From a bacterium (GTDB taxonomy: Bacteria > Desulfobacterota > JAPLJL01): a DNA stretch of 64,000 nucleotides. The notes beneath the pieces were generated by a model. The model was not told where the DNA came from. It saw nothing but the letters and a program-made list of their open reading frames with translations, and did not search any database. The position numbers were made by a program, and so were the translations under genes. Where the stretch lies: contig JAQTNV010000006.1 of NCBI GenBank assembly GCA_028713675.1, positions 26,611 to 90,610 of the forward strand, given 5' to 3'. Below, piece by piece: positions 59,862 to 64,000 of the stretch (position 1 is its first letter; each line of letters starts with the position of its first letter).

Positions 59862-62800
59862 TTACGGCTCCAGACCGAACACATTCACGGGGTTGGACCT
59901 GTTTATTATCGTCCCGTCCCCGATTTGCCCGTCGGCATTGTTACCCCAACATTTAATCCCGCCGGTATTGGAAAGAATACAGTTCTGATAACTCCCGGCC
60001 GACAACGAGGTGACCAGCACATCAAGTCCGCTGACATCAACGGGCCCGTATCTGACTGCGGTAGTCCCGTCCCCTATCTCCCCTTTCGCGTTATATCCCC
60101 AGCACTTCACTCCGCTGTAGATAAGAGCGCAGGAATGATTATACCCCACGGAGATTGCGCTGGCCCCGCTGGAAAATCCCGCCACGTCAACCGGGACATG
60201 GCTTTCCCCGGTAGTCCCGTCCCCGAGCCCTCCGAAATCGTTGCCGCCCCAGCACTTCACTCCGCCGGAGATGGTGAGAGCGCAGGTGTGTAAATGTCCG
60301 GTGGAGATTGCGCTGACCCCGCTGGAAAGTCCGGTTACGTCAACGGGGGTACTCCGACTGGCGATTGTTCCGTCCCCCAGTTGTCCTCTGTGGTTCTGGC
60401 CCCAGCATTTCACCCCTCCGGAAGCGGTCAGCGCGCAGGTTTGATTTCCCCGGGCGGAAATGGCGACTACCCCGCTCGTAAGCCCAGCCACATCTACAGG
60501 TGTCATGCTGCAGAACTGGCCGGTGTGGCAGGTATCCGGACCGTTCGTGTTTCCATTGCCCAACTGACCAAGAGCTGCCGAACCCCAGCACTTCACCCCG
60601 CCGGAGGAAGTCAAGGCGCAGGTATGCGAGTCACCGAGAACAATGGCGATTACACCGCTGGAAAGCCCAGCCACATCAACCGCGGTGGTCTGGTTCGTCA
60701 CCGTCCCGTCCCCTACCTGGCCGTAATAGTTGTAACCCCAGCACTTCACTCCGCCGGAAGAAGTCACCGCGCAGGTATGATAATATCCGGCGGAAACGGT
60801 GACTATCCCGCCGGACAGCCCGGAGACGTCGATCGGGTAATTACTGTGGTAATCCGTTATCAATCCGATACCCAGGCTCCCAAAATGGTTTAAGCCCCAA
60901 CACTTTACCCCGCCGGAATTGGTAACCGTGCAGGTGTGACTGTACCCGCTTGATACCACCCCCACATGTCCAAGGCTGGGACCGGTAGTGGCGGAAACCG
61001 CGTTGGAATAATCGGACACCCCGAAAGAGCTATAAGCGAACACCCGATAATAATAGGCCGTGCTCGAGGTCAGGCTGGGATCGGAGAACAGATTGATGTT
61101 GGCGGGCACGGAAGCAACCACAAAGTATATCCCGGATTCACCGGTCTTCCGCTCGATTTTAAATCCGCTCTCATTGTTGGAATTATCCGTCCAGGTCAGA
61201 TTGATTTGAGAAGCGGAAACAGCGCTGGCATTAAGATCGGAGGGATCCGCGATATTACAGCTCGGAGATAACACGTAAACTTCATCCGAATAGCCTGAAC
61301 TCGGATAGGAATTATATGCATAGACCCGATAATAATATCCCGTGTTGGAGAGGAAACCCGAATCATAATATTCCGTGCTATCCGCGGGAATCGAATCCAC
61401 CAATTCATAATTGCCGCCTTCGATCTTGCGTTCGATCCGGAAACCTTCCTCGTTAATGGAATTATCCATCCAGCCCAGATGAATCTGCAAACAGGATTCA
61501 GCCGGAACCGTAGCCGCCAGATCGGAAGGCGCAGCGACGCACATATCATCCGGGGTGGTATTTACATCGCAGTCATTATCAATGCCATCGCAAATCTCCG
61601 GGGCGCCCTTATAAACAGCGGGATTGCCGTCATTGCAATCCAGATTGTCTGACAGGTACCCGGCCGGCTGGGAGCAGGCCAAGGTCATCCCGTCCGGATA
61701 GCCATGACCGTCGCCATCGGCATCCCGGTAATAGATATTCTTAACCCCGTTGTCCAGGACCCCGTCGCAGTCGTTATCCAGGCCGTCACAGACTTCCGCC
61801 ACCGGTTCAATACTGCCGGCGCACGGACCCCAGCCGCCGCCGACGCAAGTCTGGATCCCCTTCCGGCACTCTCCCACCGCGGAACTGCCGCAGGAACGGG
61901 TTTCCCCGTTGACACAGGAACAGCCCTCATCCACAGCCCCGCTGCAGTTTTCGTCATTCACTCCATCGCAAATCTCGGTGCCGATCGGGCTGATGAGTGC
62001 GTTATTGTCATTACAGTCGGTATGATCGGCAAGATAACCGGCGGGAGGGATACAGGCCAGGATGGAGTTGCTGATATTACCAAACCCATCCAGGTCGGAA
62101 TCCAGGTAATAAGTGTTCTTCACCCCTTCATCCACGACCCCATCGCAGTCGTTGTCAACCCCGTCGCACACTTCGACCGCGCCCGGATTCGCGGACTGAA
62201 TACCGTCGTTGCAATCACCAGCCCGGGAAACATACCCGGCGGGAGCGGAGCAGGCGTAGACGGATTTCGTCGAATCGCCCCAGCCGTCACCATCCGCGTC
62301 CCGGTAAAAGAGATTCTTTACCGCTTCATCAACGACGTTATCGCAGTTGTTATCCAGACCGTCACAAACCTCGTTGGAGGGAAATACCTCGCCCAGACAG
62401 GAGCTCCAGACTCCACCGGAACATGCCTTTTGCCCGCTCCGGCACTCCCCGATCTCCGCGGTTCCGGCCGGGCCGGCATAGCAGGTCTCCACCGCGCCCT
62501 CGGTGCAGAAGGGAACCACCTGGCAGGCCGGGTTCGAACTCCCTGAATTCCCCGCCTCGTTGTAGGCGAAAACCCGGTAGCAATAGCAGTTACCCGGAGC
62601 GACCAGCGAATCGGCGTAAGAAACCGCATTTTCACCGAGCACCGCCACTTCCACATATCCCTTGTTGTATACCGTCGGCCAATCTTCACTGTCCCCGCCT
62701 TCGCTGCAGGGGCCGCTTAAAATCTGGCGCTTGGTTATCTTGTAACCGATTTCGCGGTTCTTCTCATTCCAGATCAAAGATACCCGGTCCGGAAGCACGC

Positions 62801-64000
62801 TGCCCGCAAGGTTCGCAGGAGAAGGCGGAGGAGGCGGACAATGCGCATCGGGAGTGGTCACACAATATTCCGAAGAAGAAGATTCGTAAACCGTTCCGCT
62901 GACAGAATGATATGCGATAACCCGGTAGCAGTAGTTGGTATTCTTTTTCGTAGTCGAATCGGGATGGCTGACAGTATTGGCGGAAAGATCCGCGAGCACC
63001 AGCCAGCTCCCATCCCCTTCGCGTCTTTCAATTCTGAATCCATCTTCGTTATCGGCGCGATCCGTCCAGGTGAGGGTAAGAAGCTCCCCGCAGGTGCCGC
63101 TGGAGCCGACCGTATCCGGAGCGTCGGGATATCCTCCGGGGCGGTTGTAGAAATAATTGACCGGGAAGACCAGCGGATTATCCGAAGAGGACACCGGACA
63201 CGCCCCGACAATCTTCTGGCCGTCATATCCTTCCGTATAATTCGAGCCCGTGATGGTCACCGAACCCTGCAGAAGGGCGTTGGTGTCGACCGCATATTTA
63301 ATATGGAAAAGACCATTCGCGTCGGAAATCGCGGCCGGCTGACAGGTATCATGGCAGATCTCGATTCTCCGGGCCGGGTCCATGGCGCTGTCAATCGCGC
63401 TGACATTCACCCCGGCAACGGGAGATCCCACCAGGGGGGGATTACCCGCCCCTCCCGAAACTGTTCCTATCCCGCTGTATTTGATCACCCCGTAAATCTC
63501 GCACGGTGCAGGAATAATCTCTCCGTTAAAATTGAAATCCCCGATATTTACACATTTAGGACAATTCGGCGGGATGCACGGATTGGCATTCCCCTGCGCG
63601 TAAGGAGAGAGCACATAAGGATCATCGAAAGTACCCATGTCCAAAGTCTGCCCGTTATAGCTGCCAATCATTTTGGTCCGGTGAATCTCACCCTTGATTG
63701 AATCAAGATCAGAATCCTCTCCGGCATTTTCCGATTTCAATACCGGCTGGACAAACCAACCGTTTTCATCGGAAACAACCCTGGCCCGCCATGACGAAAC
63801 ATCTGAGGAAAAGGTATAGTTCGCGCCGGAAAGATTTAAGGTAACACCTGGTATAATTGATTGGCCATTAACAATCCTTCCCATTACGCAGGCATACGAG
63901 CTGACTTTCCAATCGATATTCCAATAAGACATATGGGCGGCCTCGAAAGCGCCATAGATGTTCGCGGTCAGGGTCCCATCTAATATTCCTGCCAGCTTAT
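59862..64000 (-). CDS. Giant surface protein with FN3, MopE-type and RCC1 repeats (N-terminus beyond window)
   Basis: The frame stays open to the window end, so the Met at 63932 is not the true start; at least 1378 residues are visible. Counting from 63932: carboxypeptidase-like/Ig-like beta domains (1-270), FN3-like domains at about 275-360 and 370-470 (LTLTWTDRADNEDGFRIERR), MopE-type metal-binding repeats at about 480-795 (EVCDGLDNNCDNVVDE, YRDADGDGWGD), two more FN3-like domains at about 798-985, and seven RCC1/BLIP-II propeller repeats from about 990 to the end (HTCALTSSGGVKCWG pattern). It is probably secreted or cell-surface; the Asp-rich repeats should bind Ca or other metal. Confidence 0.9.
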   Translation of the reverse strand, partial: KLAGILDGTLTANIYGAFEAAHMSYWNIDWKVSSYACVMGRIVNGQSIIPGVTLNLSGANYTFSSDVSSWRARVVSDENGWFVQPVLKSENAGEDSDLDSIKGEIHRTKMIGSYNGQTLDMGTFDDPYVLSPYAQGNANPCIPPNCPKCVNIGDFNFNGEIIPAPCEIYGVIKYSGIGTVSGGAGNPPLVGSPVAGVNVSAIDSAMDPARRIEICHDTCQPAAISDANGLFHIKYAVDTNALLQGSVTITGSNYTEGYDGQKIVGACPVSSSDNPLVFPVNYFYNRPGGYPDAPDTVGSSGTCGELLTLTWTDRADNEDGFRIERREGDGSWLVLADLSANTVSHPDSTTKKNTNYCYRVIAYHSVSGTVYESSSSEYCVTTPDAHCPPPPPSPANLAGSVLPDRVSLIWNEKNREIGYKITKRQILSGPCSEGGDSEDWPTVYNKGYVEVAVLGENAVSYADSLVAPGNCYCYRVFAYNEAGNSGSSNPACQVVPFCTEGAVETCYAGPAGTAEIGECRSGQKACSGGVWSSCLGEVFPSNEVCDGLDNNCDNVVDEAVKNLFYRDADGDGWGDSTKSVYACSAPAGYVSRAGDCNDGIQSANPGAVEVCDGVDNDCDGVVDEGVKNTYYLDSDLDGFGNISNSILACIPPAGYLADHTDCNDNNALISPIGTEICDGVNDENCSGAVDEGCSCVNGETRSCGSSAVGECRKGIQTCVGGGWGPCAGSIEPVAEVCDGLDNDCDGVLDNGVKNIYYRDADGDGHGYPDGMTLACSQPAGYLSDNLDCNDGNPAVYKGAPEICDGIDNDCDVNTTPDDMCVAAPSDLAATVPAESCLQIHLGWMDNSINEEGFRIERKIEGGNYELVDSIPADSTEYYDSGFLSNTGYYYRVYAYNSYPSSGYSDEVYVLSPSCNIADPSDLNASAVSASQINLTWTDNSNNESGFKIERKTGESGIYFVVASVPANINLFSDPSLTSSTAYYYRVFAYSSFGVSDYSNAVSATTGPSLGHVGVVSSGYSHTCTVTNSGGVKCWGLNHFGSLGIGLITDYHSNYPIDVSGLSGGIVTVSAGYYHTCAVTSSGGVKCWGYNYYGQVGDGTVTNQTTAVDVAGLSSGVIAIVLGDSHTCALTSSGGVKCWGSAALGQLGNGNTNGPDTCHTGQFCSMTPVDVAGLTSGVVAISARGNQTCALTASGGVKCWGQNHRGQLGDGTIASRSTPVDVTGLSSGVSAISTGHLHTCALTISGGVKCWGGNDFGGLGDGTTGESHVPVDVAGFSSGASAISVGYNHSCALIYSGVKCWGYNAKGEIGDGTTAVRYGPVDVSGLDVLVTSLSAGSYQNCILSNTGGIKCWGNNADGQIGDGTIINRSNPVNVFGLEP

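Overview
The window reads as a chromosomal segment of a Gram-negative, probably anaerobic bacterium. Evidence for an outer membrane: a TonB-dependent receptor, several predicted outer-membrane beta-barrels and many lipoproteins. Evidence for anaerobic acid/acyl-CoA metabolism: a glycyl radical enzyme, a ferredoxin, acyl-CoA dehydrogenases, CoA transferases and acyl-CoA ligases. The MEP isoprenoid genes (ispD, ispF) and a giant surface protein with MopE-type metal-binding repeats fit a Desulfobacterota-like (former Deltaproteobacteria) genome. That placement is inference; no rRNA or tRNA gene was seen.

Layout. 1-9.7 kb: a SPOR-like protein (cut by the window start), pyruvate kinase, RmuC, small enzymes, a TauBC-type ABC transporter interrupted by an opposing flavoprotein, a DUF3467 protein and a polyprenyl synthase. 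9.7-17 kb: gyrA overlapping a TPR lipoprotein candidate, a 28-residue basic mini-protein, RNase HII, an HD-domain protein and a TonB-dependent receptor. 17-22.6 kb: a beta-propeller-like protein with a Cys/TM/basic tail, then a probable copper operon (CopA, YHS protein, outer-membrane barrel). 22.8-29.2 kb: a tandem CaiB/BaiF fusion, an acyl-CoA dehydrogenase and an AMP-forming acyl-CoA ligase. 29.3-34.3 kb: a Dpp/Opp transporter (BCDF, no binding protein) with an MshEN-domain gene inside it. 34.4-39.5 kb: a divergent acyl-CoA dehydrogenase, a zinc-ribbon response regulator, leucyl aminopeptidase, an XRE-cupin regulator and a sirtuin. 39.7-44.9 kb: an SRPBCC protein, then a lipoprotein / barrel / lipoprotein module. 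45-48.5 kb: ispD-ispF-cysS and a secreted Ala/Pro/Lys-rich protein behind a long AT-rich leader.

48.6-58.4 kb holds the most distinctive metabolic locus, all on the minus strand: glycyl radical enzyme, SucCD-like acyl-CoA synthetase, ferredoxin, a fused alpha-beta family I CoA transferase, an HMG-CoA-synthase-like/DUF35 fusion that has lost its catalytic residues, and an SCP-x/archaeal-type thiolase. Together they suggest conversion of a carboxylic acid to CoA-thioesters followed by thiolysis, with an unknown substrate. 58.4-64 kb: a short AT-rich island, then a very large FN3/MopE/RCC1 repeat protein running off the window end.

Many intergenic spaces contain short degenerate tandem 'echo' repeats, each with its own 5-11-base unit, plus several palindromic repeat families. 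One such repeat/palindrome composite lies in frame inside cysS.
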